Below, one piece after another: positions 14,157 through 14,323 of a DNA stretch of 14,323 nt. Position 1 is the stretch's first letter. Every line of letters begins with the position of its first letter. The notes beneath the pieces were generated by a model that saw only the letters and a program-made list of their open reading frames with translations, was not told the origin of the DNA and ran no database searches. The DNA is from DASPXK01 sp035637315. Lineage in GTDB: Bacteria; Chloroflexota; UBA6077; JACCZL01. The stretch is taken from assembly GCA_035637315.1 (NCBI GenBank), contig DASPXK010000024.1:1-14323 (forward strand). The letters run 5' to 3'. Both the position numbers and the translations under genes were made by a program.

Positions 14157-14323
14157 TCACGCCGTGAGCGCGGCTCGGGTTGACATCAGGCGATCGACGA
14201 GCGGCTCCAGCTCCGAGATGGCCATCGACTGGGCGCCGGAGGTCGGGTCCTCCGGGCCGCCGAGATGAACGTCCAGCAGTAGGCCGTCTGCGCCCGCGGC
14301 GGCCGCCGCGAGCGAGAGCTCGG
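14157..14323 (-). CDS. DAHP synthase (3-deoxy-7-phosphoheptulonate synthase), C-terminal fragment
   Basis: The first committed step of the shikimate pathway joins phosphoenolpyruvate and erythrose 4-phosphate. Only the last 55 codons are in the window; the start is beyond the right edge. The fragment reads AAAAAGADGLLLDVHLGG, then a proline/aspartate loop, then SGAQSMAISELEPLV. This matches the end of type I-beta DAHP synthases (AAGADGLxxEVHxxPxxAxSDGxQSL), with Asp in place of the usual Glu before VH and a poorly conserved loop. The histidine of the VH motif belongs to the metal site in this family. The stop is TGA at 14157-14159. The gene converges with the amidohydrolase; the hairpin repeat lies between. 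The family is read with good confidence; the paralogue (aroF or aroG naming) is not assigned. Confidence 0.78.
   Translation of the reverse strand, partial: ELSLAAAAAGADGLLLDVHLGGPEDPTSGAQSMAISELEPLVDRLMSTRAALTA

Overview
The window is about 14.3 kb of GC-rich bacterial chromosome, most likely from an uncultured Chloroflexota lineage. That is an inference from the high GC, the small MAYTHRNSKG-type protein, tandem heptamers between genes and GTAGGGGCG-type hairpins; no rRNA marker is present. Most genes are housekeeping and lie on the minus strand. No phage, insertion sequence, tRNA, rRNA or CRISPR array was recognised.

Layout. 1-142 (+): last residues of an SGNH/GDSL hydrolase. 154-1590 (-) argH and 1615-2988 (-) argG: the last two steps of arginine synthesis, with tandem heptamers at their junction and in the argG tail. 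3116-4537 (-) rpoN (sigma-54), with a four-cysteine zinc-ribbon-like insert. Upstream of rpoN, on its own strand, is a full-consensus sigma-54 -24/-12 promoter (4727-4742); divergent from it is a sigma-70-like promoter driving a small membrane protein (4821-5000, +). 5076-5429 (-) is a one-helix membrane protein whose start overlaps the end of an NtrC-type sigma-54 activator (5416-6891, -). 7166-7366 (+) is a small conserved protein with its own promoter and a strong terminator. 7424-8734 (-) is an MFS transporter. 8879-9022 (+) may be a tiny membrane protein, and 9023-9481 holds no convincing gene. 9482-11494 (-) gyrB lies behind a polytopic membrane protein (11525-12502, -) that looks leaderless. 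12591-12920 (+) is a Txe/YoeB-like toxin ORF with no antitoxin, followed by an amidohydrolase/deacetylase (12946-14067, +). 14157-14323 (-) is the C-terminus of a DAHP synthase.

The most interesting part is the sigma-54 block: sigma factor, partner activator, a promoter of the right class in front of the sigma gene, and two short membrane proteins, with argG and argH downstream on the same strand. This suggests that sigma-54 transcribes its own gene, possibly with read-through into arginine synthesis. The second theme is short repeats that intrude into genes: heptamers that supply the argG stop and argH start codons, and a 17-bp hairpin core flanking the toxin/amidohydrolase pair.
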